From a virus: a DNA stretch of 50,148 nt. Each line of letters begins with the position of its first letter. Position 1 is the stretch's first letter. The stretch spans positions 1 to 50,148 of the IMG/VR virus record IMGVR_UViG_3300025030_001570; one strand, given 5' to 3'. Both the position numbers and the translations under genes were made by a program. This document shows, piece by piece, positions 21,652 to 30,935 of this stretch. Under the pieces are notes generated by a model. The model was not told where the DNA came from. It searched no databases and saw only the letters and a program-made list of their open reading frames with translations.

Positions 21652-24600
21652 ACCGCCTCCTGATAAATTCTTGCCGAAACTATATTGTTTACATCATAGT
21701 AATCACTCAACCCAGTTGTTTTGATGCCACTTAAAGTAAAATCTGTATTCGCTCCCGTTGTACTATCGCTATCCAAAGTTTCCCAAGTAGTTGTAGTTCG
21801 GTTATATATCTGTAAGTAAACCGTAGAAGCAGATGGTGCTCTATCGGTCTGGCCGTCCCAATTAAGAGTAATTGAATCTGTGCTGTTTGAATGTTTATCT
21901 TTAAATAAAAAGAGAGCAAATTGGTCAGTAGCGGTTTGATTTACCCTGACGCTATCGTCTGTGGCTACATCTATATAGTCTTGAGCACTAAATGCAGTTT
22001 CTAGGTCATTATCATTACTTGGTAAACTAAGCTCATCTCCTCTTGTATATTCTTGTTCTGGTATTAGTGCTGTTGTAGTTGAACTAGAAGAAGTTGAACT
22101 ACTACTGGTAGACGTGCTAGTACTGGTAGAAGTACTACTTGATGTTGATGTGCTAGTACTGGTACTAGTAGAGCTTGTTGTTGATGAGCTGGTAATACTA
22201 GTGGAAGTACTAGTCGATGAGCTAGTGCTTGAGCTTGTTGAACTGGAGGTCGATGTAGATGTAGATGAGCTGGTTGAACTACTTGTAGAACTTGAAGTCG
22301 CACTAGTACTAGTCGAGGTGCTAGAACTTGTGGAGGAGCTAGTACTGGAACTGGTGCTAGTGGAACTTGAAGTACTAGAAGTTGTACTGCTCGTACTTGA
22401 AGATGTAGATGAGCTTGTGCTACTACTGGTTGAACTAGATGTGCTAGATGACGTTGAGCTGCTAGTTGTAGTAACCGATGTCGATGTACTAGTACTTGAA
22501 GAAGTAGAAGATGACGTTGATGAACTTGTACTTGTACTGGTCGAGGTACTAGAAGAGGTGCTAGTTGACGAACTTGTAGTTACTCCTAACGCCGTGGTTG
22601 TAGAGCTGGAAGAAGTAGAACTAGACGAAGTAGAACTAGACGTTGAGGTGCTAGTCGAACTAGAGGTGGAACTACTAGAACTAGTAGACGTGCTTGTGGA
22701 ACTAGAGGTTCCACTAGTTGAGGTCGAGGTGGAACTAGACGTACTACTTGAGGTAGAGCTACTAGTTGAAGTTGAAGAGCTAGTACTCGTACTAGAACTT
22801 GTGCTACTTGATGTAACAGACGTTGATGTAGACGTAGAGCTAGAGGTCGAACTGCTCGTAGACGTAGATGTTGACGTACTAGAACTCGTAGCACTTGTGC
22901 TGGTAGACGTACTGGATGATGTCGAGCTGGATGTACTCGATGACGTGCTGGTGCTTGTACTCGAACTTGTCGAGCTACTAGTAGAACTAGAAGTAACACT
23001 AGTAGACGTGGATGTGGATGAGCTTGTTGAGCTGCTAGTCGACGTACTTGTGCTAGTTGAACTACTTGTTGCCGAGGTACTAGTACTGGTACTTGAGGAA
23101 GTTGATGAGCTGGTCGACGAAGAAGTCGAAGTACTCGAACTGGTGCTACTACTAGTAACCGATGTTGAGGTTGAAGTCGAACTACTAGTGCTGCTACTAG
23201 TACTAGAGGATGTCGATGTAGAACTAGAGCTACTAGTGCTTGAACTGGTACTAGAGCTAGTTACTGATGTGCTAGTACTGGTTGAAGAACTAGTGGAGCT
23301 ACTGGTGCTACTGCTCGTTGAGGTTGAAGTAGACGAGCTGGTTGAAGATGTGGTTGAGGAAGTAGTAACGCTGGTTGATGTTGATGTCGAGCTACTAGTA
23401 CTACTAGAGGTACTTGAACTGGTAGAGGTAGAACTGCTCGTGGCCGAGGTAGAAGTAGATGTACTGGAGCTAGTTGAACTAGACGTAGAGGAACTGGTAC
23501 TTGTAGAACTGGATGTGCTACTGGTCGTTGATGATGTACTAGAGCTGGTGCTAGACGAAGTCGAACTACTGGTGCTAGTACTGGTGCTAGTTGACGTACT
23601 GCTAGAGCTGGATGTAGCAGAGGTAGACGTTGAAGTAGAGGAGCTTGTGCTACTACTGGTTGAACTACTTGTAGACGAGGACGTGGCACTGGTGCTAGTA
23701 GAAGTAGATGAGCTGGTACTACTGCTTGTCGATGAGCTTGTAGACGATGAAGTCGTGGACGAGCTAGTACTAGTCGATGTTGAGGTGGAAGTGGACGTAC
23801 TCGTCGATGTGGAAGTAGATGTAGATGTAGTACCCGCCGCCGCTGTTATCTTCACCTCGGCATAGTTAATTATATTTGATTCACTAACATTGTTATTAAA
23901 CAAACAGATATATAGATAACCGCTGGCGTCTATAAAATTTGTTAAGTTAGTTAACAAAATACCGTGAAAGTACCAAGCTGCTGTCTTGACAGAACGTTCT
24001 AACTCAATCCAAACGCTATTAGTGGAATCCCAGATCGCCAGCCACTCTTTTCCCGTGCCAGCGGAGTAGCCCAAAACTTTAACTGCAATTTGGTTTATAT
24101 TGGCTTCTGTCTCCGAAATGGCAAACCTGCACCAAAAGACCGAGTTGTCACCCGCTCCTGGATCAAGCAACGTCCAAAGATTAGCGTCATCGGCTTCTAT
24201 CAGATCATATTGGGCGGAACTAGCCTCAGCGTCATTGGCATAGCCAGCAATACCTGTCCTTAAATTAGGGGTGCCTGTGGCCGTACCATCAGAGGTCAAA
24301 GTATCAAGCTCTAATCCGACTATTGGATCGCCAAATCTGGGCGGTGGGTCGGTCGGTGCGGAAACATCAACTTCAAAATCTCTGGCAACGTGGGTAGAAC
24401 TTGGGTTATTTATCCCGACGAAATTATAGGTAGAAGTAGACCCAGAACCCTGTGTCCTGTATTCCACCAACGCCCATATGTTTGAGAACCAAACATCAGG
24501 AGCGGCATCTGGAGTAGTTACCCCAATTTGCCCATTATCTAAGTCAGTAGTTGTCCATTGACCACCAGAATCAGGCAACCTATAAGCTGTTAATTTATAT

Positions 24601-25538
24601 TGTTTATTAAGGGCAGTATCATCGTTAGTATTAAACGAAGCACTAGCAATGGCGGTTGTAGTCCCCTGCAATCTAGTACCGCTGGCCGCTTTCTTGATGA
24701 CGGGGGCATAACTACAACTGGTAGCAGTCTCCCCCCTGACTCTAACCCCAACCTGTACTAAAGTAATTGGATCGCCAGCGGTTATGCCAGCAGTGGAACT
24801 ACTCTCCATATTGTATTCGGCGAACTGGGCATTAGTATCAACCTCGATATAATCCGCATCATTTGGAGGCACTTCCTCAATGTCCGAGAACAAACCCGCC
24901 GTAGCCGCATTATCCCCAGCGGAGTCTGGATGTATATGGACTATTTTTCCTTCGCCTGGGAAATCCGTTTGATGATCGTTGGTACTGTCATTAACAGCAA
25001 TATCATCAAAATAGGCATCCATCGTAGCGGAGTCAAAAACTCCAATACGGATACCCCGCATATTATTGCCGTTTTGGTGTGCGAACGTTCCACCAGCAAA
25101 AAAATCGCCATCAATAGCCGCCCAGCCAGCCCCAGCCTCGTGCGACCACTCAATCCTATACCAAGTGTCTAAACTAAGGGCTGGAGAATCAGAACCGACT
25201 TGAGCTAAAGTTTCATTCCAAAACTCTAAAGTCCCATTTGAATTAACTCGGATATTCGTTCCTCCACCAGCCAACGAGTCAAAGAAGTAACCAATGGTTG
25301 TTAGTCCTGCAGGGAAAGAGGTGAAGCGGACGTACATTCTAGCAAAGGCGGGAGTACTATCAGTTGGTCTATAAGCGTGCGAGATATATGCCGTAGTACT
25401 GGAAACATTACAGCGCAGAGAGGCAGCACCACTTCGTTTAATTGTTGTGTTTATTGTCGGAGAATTAACAACAGCATCAAATTCCACTCCCGCTGTTACT
25501 GATTGTAGCTCTATACCGCTCGACCAAAGCCTAGCCAT
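21648..25538 (-). CDS. Giant mucin-like Ser/Thr-rich virion protein, 1296 aa
   Basis: Residues 1 to about 569 are folded: a LamG/jelly-roll-like N-terminal domain (residues about 1-200) and further beta domains. Residues about 569-1156 are Ser/Thr only, broken once by a short LGV bridge after SSSSTTTA. Residues about 1157-1296 form a C-terminal beta domain. This looks like a long fibre in which a mucin-like stalk carries a terminal domain. There is no SD; it starts 3 nt after the previous TAA. The glycan cassette lies immediately upstream in the same orientation. Confidence 0.75.
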   Translation of the reverse strand: MARLWSSGIELQSVTAGVEFDAVVNSPTINTTIKRSGAASLRCNVSSTTAYISHAYRPTDSTPAFARMYVRFTSFPAGLTTIGYFFDSLAGGGTNIRVNSNGTLEFWNETLAQVGSDSPALSLDTWYRIEWSHEAGAGWAAIDGDFFAGGTFAHQNGNNMRGIRIGVFDSATMDAYFDDIAVNDSTNDHQTDFPGEGKIVHIHPDSAGDNAATAGLFSDIEEVPPNDADYIEVDTNAQFAEYNMESSSTAGITAGDPITLVQVGVRVRGETATSCSYAPVIKKAASGTRLQGTTTAIASASFNTNDDTALNKQYKLTAYRLPDSGGQWTTTDLDNGQIGVTTPDAAPDVWFSNIWALVEYRTQGSGSTSTYNFVGINNPSSTHVARDFEVDVSAPTDPPPRFGDPIVGLELDTLTSDGTATGTPNLRTGIAGYANDAEASSAQYDLIEADDANLWTLLDPGAGDNSVFWCRFAISETEANINQIAVKVLGYSAGTGKEWLAIWDSTNSVWIELERSVKTAAWYFHGILLTNLTNFIDASGYLYICLFNNNVSESNIINYAEVKITAAAGTTSTSTSTSTSTSTSTSTSTSTSSSTTSSSTSSSTSSSTSSSTSTSTSATSSSTSSSTSSSTSSSTSTSTSATSSSSSTSTSTSTSTSSSTSSSTSSSTSSTTSSTSSSTSTSSSTSSSTSSSTSTSTSATSSSTSTSSSTSSSTSSSTSTSTSVTTSSTTSSTSSSTSTSTSSSTSSSTSSSTSTSTSVTSSSTSSSTSSSSSTSTSSSTSSSTSSSTSTSTSVTSSSTSSSTSTSSSTSSSTSSSTSTSTSATSSSTSTSTSTSSSTSSSTSTSTSVTSSSTSSSTSSSTSTSTSSSTSSSTSSSTSTSTSATSSSTSTSTSTSSSTSSSTSTSTSVTSSSTSSSTSTSSSTSTSSSTSSSTSSSTSTSTSGTSSSTSTSTSSSSSTSSSTSTSTSSSTSSSSTSSSSTTTALGVTTSSSTSTSSSTSTSTSTSSSTSSSTSSSTSTSTSVTTTSSSTSSSTSSSTSSSTSSSTSSSTSSTTSSTSSSTSTSSSTSSSTSSSTSTSTSATSSSTSSSTSSSTSTSTSSSTSSSTSSSTSTSTSITSSSTTSSTSTSTSTSTSSSTSTSTSTSTSSSSTSSSSTTTALIPEQEYTRGDELSLPSNDNDLETAFSAQDYIDVATDDSVRVNQTATDQFALFLFKDKHSNSTDSITLNWDGQTDRAPSASTVYLQIYNRTTTTWETLDSDSTTGANTDFTLSGIKTTGLSDYYDVNNIVSARIYQEAV
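22070..23832 (-). repeat. 588-codon Ser/Thr tract of the 1296-aa protein
   Basis: Extended Ser/Thr tract with about a dozen evenly spaced single Ala, Val, Gly or Ile residues (TSTS-x-TSSSTS, roughly every 24 residues). Codons are varied, so amino-acid composition, not DNA repetition, is preserved. Confidence 0.9.
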
Positions 25539-25541
25539 AAA

Positions 25542-25970
25542 TTAAATAAATTTTGATAAAATATCTCCAGTAGTATCCGAATTTATATCGATTACCCAAA
25601 CCTTCTCAGGGTACAACGTATCGGAAAGCCATCGCCTTAAACGTGCTTCAAGTTCTGTATAAGAATATTCTTGTTCGTCTGCCCATAAAATCTGAAAAGC
25701 TGGAAATAGTGTTGAATCGGTAGATAACACAGTAATCTTATCTTTGATGGCCTTAGGAATTTTCCTGCCAACTATAATATATGTTTTGACTTTAATTTCA
25801 GGGCTTATCCCTTTGAGAATAAAGTCACCTAATTCTTGGTTCTTAATCTCTACAAGACTATTAACTGTATCAACAATATTCTGGATTTTAACCCCATTAC
25901 TGTTAGTAACAGAATTGTCAATAATTATTCCAATAGCATAGCTTGGCCGTTCATCACGATTAAAAGACAT
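25542..25970 (-). CDS. Hypothetical protein, 142 aa
   Basis: Alpha/beta soluble protein, unrecognised, placed between the glycan cassette and the giant fibre gene. A GTTATACTT element lies 18 nt upstream and AAAGGA serves as SD, so it has a short-leader mRNA. Possibly a fibre-assembly chaperone, by position only. Confidence 0.5.
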   Translation of the reverse strand: MSFNRDERPSYAIGIIIDNSVTNSNGVKIQNIVDTVNSLVEIKNQELGDFILKGISPEIKVKTYIIVGRKIPKAIKDKITVLSTDSTLFPAFQILWADEQEYSYTELEARLRRWLSDTLYPEKVWVIDINSDTTGDILSKFI

Positions 25971-26012
25971 AATATATTCCTTTCTTTAAGTATAACTTAG
26001 TAGGGGTTATAT

Positions 26013-27194
26013 CTAGTTTGAGGCTTTGAGGTTGTTATAGAGAGCTAACGCATCAGGATCGTTAATCTCTAAATCACCTATAAATACCTTACCATCTACT
26101 TCTTTCAATTCAAACTCACGGGTAAACGATAAGTGCTTGCCGTAGAGTTCATCGTTTTTTATATCCCAAGCACGCCTTATATGAGGGCTACCCTTTTTAT
26201 CTGGCCGACAACTACCATCACAATCTGGTTCTTTACCAGTACCTATTAGATCATCAAAGGTTCTTTTTTGGTTGGTTACAATATATTCCCGATGGGGTCT
26301 GGCTTCTTCCATAGCCTCATCGTAAAGTTTCTTCCAAAGAGCTTTAGCCTCTGGTTTATTTTGGTAATAAGTCATTAAGGTAGGAATAGTGTACCTATCG
26401 CCACTAATAATGTAAGTAGCGATGAAGTAGTTGTGGATTAAGTTGAGGGAGTTATAGTTGTATCCCCTGCCGAACATCGAATGGTACATATGAGTTTTCA
26501 TATCAACCATACAACCCTCTCCAAGCATCCAAGATGCTATACAAAAAGATAATTCTCCGCCACCATACTCCCTTAAATAAGGGTTATAACCACCAATCTT
26601 AAAATACTCATCTCTTTTGATCGCAAAGTAAGCGTGTCCTAAAGCACCGATATAAAATGGTTGAGTGTTGTCAAAGACTCTCATATTCGTCCAAGTGCCA
26701 TAAATTCCCTTCTCCCCAAACTTTATTGAATACTGCACGCCCTGGCGGATATTTGGACTCCCCCAATAATCCATAGTGGAATGAACATGGCTAACAGAAT
26801 ATTTCTCCAATGTATCTATCAGATTGGTAATTGAGTCTGGTTCTACTTGAATATGGGCATCAGCAAATACTAAATACTTGGCAGTTGCTACATTTCTTAC
26901 AGCCCAATCCCTAGCCGAGACGTTGCCAATCCAGGGGTAATAATATACATAAACATAACCTCTAGCTACCAATCCTCGCAAGGCGGGTTCGCCAAAACGA
27001 TTCTCAATAAAATAACGTGAAGAATAATCAGTACTGCCATTATCAATAATTAGTATCCGCCAAGAATAAGGAGAAGCTTCTAACGCAAAAATTAGACTGT
27101 GAATAGTCGAAGTCAAATCGTGAGATTCATTTCTTGTTCCTATAATAACCTCTAAATCAACTTCTTCGTGAGGGTTAAACTTTTCCTGTGTCAA
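26013..27194 (-). CDS. GT27-like polypeptide GalNAc-transferase (GT-A fold)
   Basis: 393 aa. The N-terminus VIIGTRNE, then TIHSLI and SP, parallels VIVFHNE, TVHSVI and SP of mucin-type polypeptide GalNAc-transferases. D112-A-H114 stands where those enzymes have DSH, GGGELSF (211-217) where they have WGGE-x-x-(E/L)SF, and His235/His238 follow as further ligands. Such enzymes attach GalNAc to Ser/Thr of mucins. No ricin-type lectin domain is present; the C-terminal ~130 residues are a different domain with a CDGSC segment. The start is TTG, supported by AAAGGAGAGG. It is the last gene of the cassette, next to the Ser/Thr proteins. A general GT2 enzyme is the alternative. Confidence 0.68.
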   Translation of the reverse strand: MTQEKFNPHEEVDLEVIIGTRNESHDLTSTIHSLIFALEASPYSWRILIIDNGSTDYSSRYFIENRFGEPALRGLVARGYVYVYYYPWIGNVSARDWAVRNVATAKYLVFADAHIQVEPDSITNLIDTLEKYSVSHVHSTMDYWGSPNIRQGVQYSIKFGEKGIYGTWTNMRVFDNTQPFYIGALGHAYFAIKRDEYFKIGGYNPYLREYGGGELSFCIASWMLGEGCMVDMKTHMYHSMFGRGYNYNSLNLIHNYFIATYIISGDRYTIPTLMTYYQNKPEAKALWKKLYDEAMEEARPHREYIVTNQKRTFDDLIGTGKEPDCDGSCRPDKKGSPHIRRAWDIKNDELYGKHLSFTREFELKEVDGKVFIGDLEINDPDALALYNNLKASN

Positions 27195-27555
27195 ATGGCC
27201 TCTCCTTTGTTTTATCGTAGATTTTAGTCATCGCCTCAATCAGTATCGAATCCTTCTTCATCTTAAATGAATGAGCAAAGTACGGTGGTATTTTAATCGG
27301 ACTCATTCTAAACATATCAAAAGTGGTCTTTTCCTTAGTCTTTACATCAATAATGGTTACCTCCGCCTCTCCTTTAGCCAGATAAAAATACTCGTCAGCG
27401 GCAGTACTGTAGTGGTTGCCAAGAATTGAATCCTCTTTAACATGAAGAACTTTAATGTTATGGATTGATATATTCAGATCACTAAAGAATTCTACTAAGT
27501 CTCTTCTTTTATCTGAACCAACAAAGGTTACATAAGAGAAATCAGTTTGTTCCAT
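27175..27555 (-). CDS. Sugar-modifying cupin (FdtA/WxcM-like)
   Basis: 126 aa, single cupin barrel with the conserved-type phrases GNHYSTAADEYFYLAKGEAEV and IPPYFAHSF. The His residues are at positions typical of nucleotide-sugar ketoisomerases or epimerases. In context it would act on a nucleotide-4-keto sugar made by the GDP-mannose dehydratase two genes upstream. It overlaps both neighbours. Confidence 0.6.
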   Translation of the reverse strand: MEQTDFSYVTFVGSDKRRDLVEFFSDLNISIHNIKVLHVKEDSILGNHYSTAADEYFYLAKGEAEVTIIDVKTKEKTTFDMFRMSPIKIPPYFAHSFKMKKDSILIEAMTKIYDKTKERPFDTGKV

Positions 27556-28201
27556 AATATCTTTGTACCTCTTCTAATACATACGGCATAGCTAACTGGT
27601 TTAGGTGGATAGCATCCTGGAAGTATTCACCTTTGACTGTCCCATCTTCATTCAACAGTTTATTAAAAATCGTTATTACAGGTATGGTATTCTCCTCCGC
27701 CAGCTTACTTAATCTGGCATTAAACATCTTAGTTACCTCCAGCCTTTCTTGCCAAGTTCCAAAGGCCGGAAAATCGAGATGGTCACTGTCTAAAGTTGGT
27801 GTGACGTGCCAGGCTATTGGAGAGTACTTTATGTCCTTTATTTCCAAGAAGACTGAGAAATAGCGGTCAACACATTCATTGACCACATCTTCTACACTTC
27901 TTTCCTGTAACCTAGCTTGTTTAAGCAAGTGCAGTCGACAATCTATCTCGCCAAAAACCAACATTACCCTGCTATTCTTAGGCAACTTCTCAACAGCCGC
28001 AAACAACTTTTCTCTCCCTTGAGTAGTCGAGCCTTCTTTAACTAGATTGTACGCTGTAGTAGGGCCAACAATTAACGCTTTAAATATCGGTATCCTGTTG
28101 ATACACCATCGAGGATACTGTCTTTCTTTCTGCCAATTCCGTAATCTTGACTTGCCACCAAAGAAATGGGCGTGGCTATCACCGATACAGTAAATTTTCA
28201 T
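27542..28201 (-). CDS. SGNH-type hydrolase (possible sugar O-deacetylase)
   Basis: 219 aa. GDSH at residues 7-10 holds the likely catalytic Ser, and DAIHLN near the C-terminus supplies Asp and His, the layout of SGNH/GDSL esterases. In a glycan cluster such enzymes usually add or remove acetyl groups. GGTGGA serves as SD. Confidence 0.55.
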   Translation of the reverse strand: MKIYCIGDSHAHFFGGKSRLRNWQKERQYPRWCINRIPIFKALIVGPTTAYNLVKEGSTTQGREKLFAAVEKLPKNSRVMLVFGEIDCRLHLLKQARLQERSVEDVVNECVDRYFSVFLEIKDIKYSPIAWHVTPTLDSDHLDFPAFGTWQERLEVTKMFNARLSKLAEENTIPVITIFNKLLNEDGTVKGEYFQDAIHLNQLAMPYVLEEVQRYYGTN

Positions 28202-29153
28202 TGTCCACCATTATCTTAATTAACTCTTGAAACTTAACTTTAGGTTCATAACCAAGCAGTTTCTTAGCTTTTGAGTAATCTCCCAGTAAAGTGGTAGTTT
28301 CGGCTGGTCTCATAAAGTTTTTATCCTGTTCTACATAGTCTTTCCAGTTCAAACCAAGATAATTAAAAGTCTCGGTCACAAACTCCTCTATGGTATGATT
28401 CTCGCCTGTAGCGATTATAAAGTCATCTGGAGTAGAGTACTGCATAATCTTCCAAATCCAGTAGACATATTCCTTAGCGTAACCAAAGTCACGTTTCTCA
28501 TCTAAATTACCTAAATACAATTTATTCTGCAAGCCTTTCTTTATCCGTACAGCGGCTTTAACTACCTTCTTGCTGAGAAACTGATCTCCTCTTCTTGGAC
28601 TTTCATGGTTAAATAATATCCCATTATATATCTTCATTCCGTAACCTCTACGAAAACACCTACCAAGATAAAAAGCGTAGGCTTTAGCACAGCCGTAAGG
28701 ACTGCGGGGATTAAAAGGTGTTTCTTCGTTCTGTGGTACTTCTTTGACTTCACCGTACATCTCACTGGAACTGGCCTGATATATCTTTGCATCTGGACAG
28801 GCATTACGAGCTGCCTCAATGAGTCTAGCAAACCCTAAACCTGTAACCTCACCAGTATAAACTGGTACATCATAGCTAACCCTTACTTGGCTTTGAGCCG
28901 CAAGGTTATATATCTCATCGGGTTTTACTTTTTTAAGTATCTGCTCAAGACTACTTTGTTCCAGTAGATCACCATAATGAAGAAAGAGCTTACGATTAAA
29001 AATGGCTTCTTGGTCAATTAGATGTTGGATTCTATCAGTGCCACTACTGCTACTTCTACGGATAATCCCATGAACCTCGTATTCTTTTTCAATTAACAAT
29101 TCAGCTAAATAACTCCCGTCTTGTCCGTTTACGCCAGTAATTAAAGCTTTCAT
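28179..29153 (-). CDS. gmd: GDP-mannose 4,6-dehydratase
   Basis: 324 aa. An N-terminal Rossmann fold TGVNGQDGSYLAE, RRSSSSGTDRI, NLAAQS and the SDR catalytic pair in SPYGCAK (Tyr and Lys of YxxxK) identify GDP-mannose 4,6-dehydratase, which makes GDP-4-keto-6-deoxymannose with NADP. The product feeds fucose, rhamnose, perosamine or similar sugars. The usual AAK is GCAK here, a mild variation. Length matches the family. Confidence 0.92.
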   Translation of the reverse strand: MKALITGVNGQDGSYLAELLIEKEYEVHGIIRRSSSSGTDRIQHLIDQEAIFNRKLFLHYGDLLEQSSLEQILKKVKPDEIYNLAAQSQVRVSYDVPVYTGEVTGLGFARLIEAARNACPDAKIYQASSSEMYGEVKEVPQNEETPFNPRSPYGCAKAYAFYLGRCFRRGYGMKIYNGILFNHESPRRGDQFLSKKVVKAAVRIKKGLQNKLYLGNLDEKRDFGYAKEYVYWIWKIMQYSTPDDFIIATGENHTIEEFVTETFNYLGLNWKDYVEQDKNFMRPAETTTLLGDYSKAKKLLGYEPKVKFQELIKIMVDNENLLYR

Positions 29154-29803
29154 AATAGACTCGCAATCTCCTCTGGTAGAGGTTTATCTAATAGTGCTGG
29201 CTTACCTACACCATAAGTATATCCTTGCAGATCATCTTTTCTAAACGAGTGCGGTTTAACCAACGCTAGATGATAAAATCGAGGTGCTATTTTCCTAACC
29301 TTTGGATTGTGTTTCCAGTATAAAGGCACACCATTGGTGTAGATCATATCTTTAGGCCAGGGATGACGGTAGGTAATACCATCATTCCTATAGAATTTAG
29401 TAAACCATTTATTCCACCAACTGCCATCGTGATTCTCTTTGTCTATCACTTGGTAAGGGTTCACTGCTAGACCAGGGGAGTCATCTAATTCGTGCATAAC
29501 CGAATCTAAATCATAAGGATTCCAGTAATCGTCATCATCCAAAAAGAGAATCCACTCGGTTCTTGTCATATCGGCTAGTTTCTGCCTTTCAGCCGTCAGC
29601 ATACCTTGATCTGGTACATCCTCATAAAATATCTTAATCTTTGGATTATTCAGGGCTTTTATAGCTTCCTCTGTTCCATCGGTAGATTTCTTGGAAATAG
29701 TTACAAACATCTCACTCATCAATAAAGAAGCCGATTTAAGAACAGGAACGATAAAAGGCATTCCGTTTTTGACTATGGTATGACTTGTGATGGTCAGTCT
29801 CAT
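29150..29803 (-). CDS. GT2-like glycosyltransferase, 217 aa
   Basis: Compact GT-A enzyme with an LDDDDYWNP metal and sugar-nucleotide site near residues 90-100 and a preceding RTEW. It lacks a long C-terminal domain. The donor and acceptor cannot be told. SD GAGGAG; 4-nt overlaps on both sides. Confidence 0.75.
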   Translation of the reverse strand: MRLTITSHTIVKNGMPFIVPVLKSASLLMSEMFVTISKKSTDGTEEAIKALNNPKIKIFYEDVPDQGMLTAERQKLADMTRTEWILFLDDDDYWNPYDLDSVMHELDDSPGLAVNPYQVIDKENHDGSWWNKWFTKFYRNDGITYRHPWPKDMIYTNGVPLYWKHNPKVRKIAPRFYHLALVKPHSFRKDDLQGYTYGVGKPALLDKPLPEEIASLL

Positions 29804-30429
29804 ATCGCTCTCCTCGCCATTCCTATTAAATGGTTCCCAATCACTTTAATTGTGCAATTGCCGAAAATCTTTGTTAGCAAGTGTGTCAGCATATTACTGT
29901 CGTACTTCCTAACGTGTTCATCAGTCTCGTCCGGCCCTGATATATTATTCGGCACAGCTACATATAGATGACCACCATCGTTGAGGCGGTTAAACGATAA
30001 TCTTACGACATCTTCATCTCGCCACAAATGCTCAAGAGTATGGTTGATGGCAACGAAATCAAACTTTTGTTCTAACTTATCCATATCGTAAATATCCATA
30101 GCCAACCCATCTATACCGTATTCCTTTTTCATTCTTTCTATAGCAACGGGAGATATATCAATACCAAATACCTCACAAGTATCTTTTACCCCGTATAAAA
30201 GTCTGCCATTCCCACAACCTACATCTAGGACTGATTTAGCCCCAAATTCTTTAATCCTCCACCAAGCCCATTGCATTGAGTACTTCTCTACTTTACGACT
30301 TGGTCTATTCCAAAGACCATCCCAGTATTCGGTTGTGTTTGCTCTATCTGCCACCGCCTTTAACCACGCTGGCTTATCAGCGTGCCTCCAAGTTTTCCAG
30401 ACATCGTTCCAATACTTCTCGTCATTCAT
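29800..30429 (-). CDS. SAM-dependent methyltransferase, 209 aa
   Basis: Class I fold: SVLDVGCGNGRLL (motif I), FGIDISPVAI, and AINHTLEHL. Likely methylates a sugar or other small group on the glycan. It overlaps both neighbours by 4 nt. Confidence 0.8.
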   Translation of the reverse strand: MNDEKYWNDVWKTWRHADKPAWLKAVADRANTTEYWDGLWNRPSRKVEKYSMQWAWWRIKEFGAKSVLDVGCGNGRLLYGVKDTCEVFGIDISPVAIERMKKEYGIDGLAMDIYDMDKLEQKFDFVAINHTLEHLWRDEDVVRLSFNRLNDGGHLYVAVPNNISGPDETDEHVRKYDSNMLTHLLTKIFGNCTIKVIGNHLIGMARRAI

Positions 30430-30935
30430 TTCTTCCTCGCTACTAGCGTAATGTTCGGTAAAGCATATTTCTCTGTTGGGGAGATTCTTACACGGGAGCG
30501 TGTCTTTTTCATATCTACAATCTCAAAACCTACTTGGGGTAAAATTTCTCTAAACTTATCTTCATACCACCCATCTTTATGGTAAGCCCAATCATCTTCC
30601 CCTTGCGAACCATAAGCGTGCCTAACCAACCAATATTTGTCATTGCGGTTCCAGTCCTCTATAATTCCTTCAAAGTCTGGTACTTCAAGTAGTAACAACC
30701 CACCAACCTTTAACCAAGAGTGCCATTGTTTTAGCACTTTAATTGCCTCATCCCTACCGAAATGCTCAAGCAAATGTCGTGCGTGGACTTCCTCAACGTC
30801 AGAATACGTTAGAGTTCTGAAGTCCGCTATAAGATCAGGATGGTAGCGTTCTTCTACATCGATATTTAGAAATTCTGTAATATATCTTTTTCCACTTCCC
30901 ACATTGATTTTCACTTTTTCCTCCATAATTGCCAT
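30426..30935 (-). CDS. SAM-dependent methyltransferase, 169 aa
   Basis: KINVGSGKRYITEFLNIDVEE, then ARHLLEHFGRDEA and WLKVGGLLLLEVPDF, place it among the short COG4627-type methyltransferases common in sugar clusters. It ends inside the next gene. Confidence 0.75.
   Translation of the reverse strand: MAIMEEKVKINVGSGKRYITEFLNIDVEERYHPDLIADFRTLTYSDVEEVHARHLLEHFGRDEAIKVLKQWHSWLKVGGLLLLEVPDFEGIIEDWNRNDKYWLVRHAYGSQGEDDWAYHKDGWYEDKFREILPQVGFEIVDMKKTRSRVRISPTEKYALPNITLVARKK

Noticed and set aside
19193-23832. CRISPR array or simple microsatellite
   Set aside because: No repeat/spacer structure; codons are mixed and an open frame runs throughout.
22114-23865. 583-codon + strand open frame of Val/Leu/Glu/Asp opposite the Ser/Thr tract (and a 449-codon one at 19190-20539)
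   Set aside because: It is the mechanical complement of Ser/Thr codons, with no start signal and no protein-like composition.
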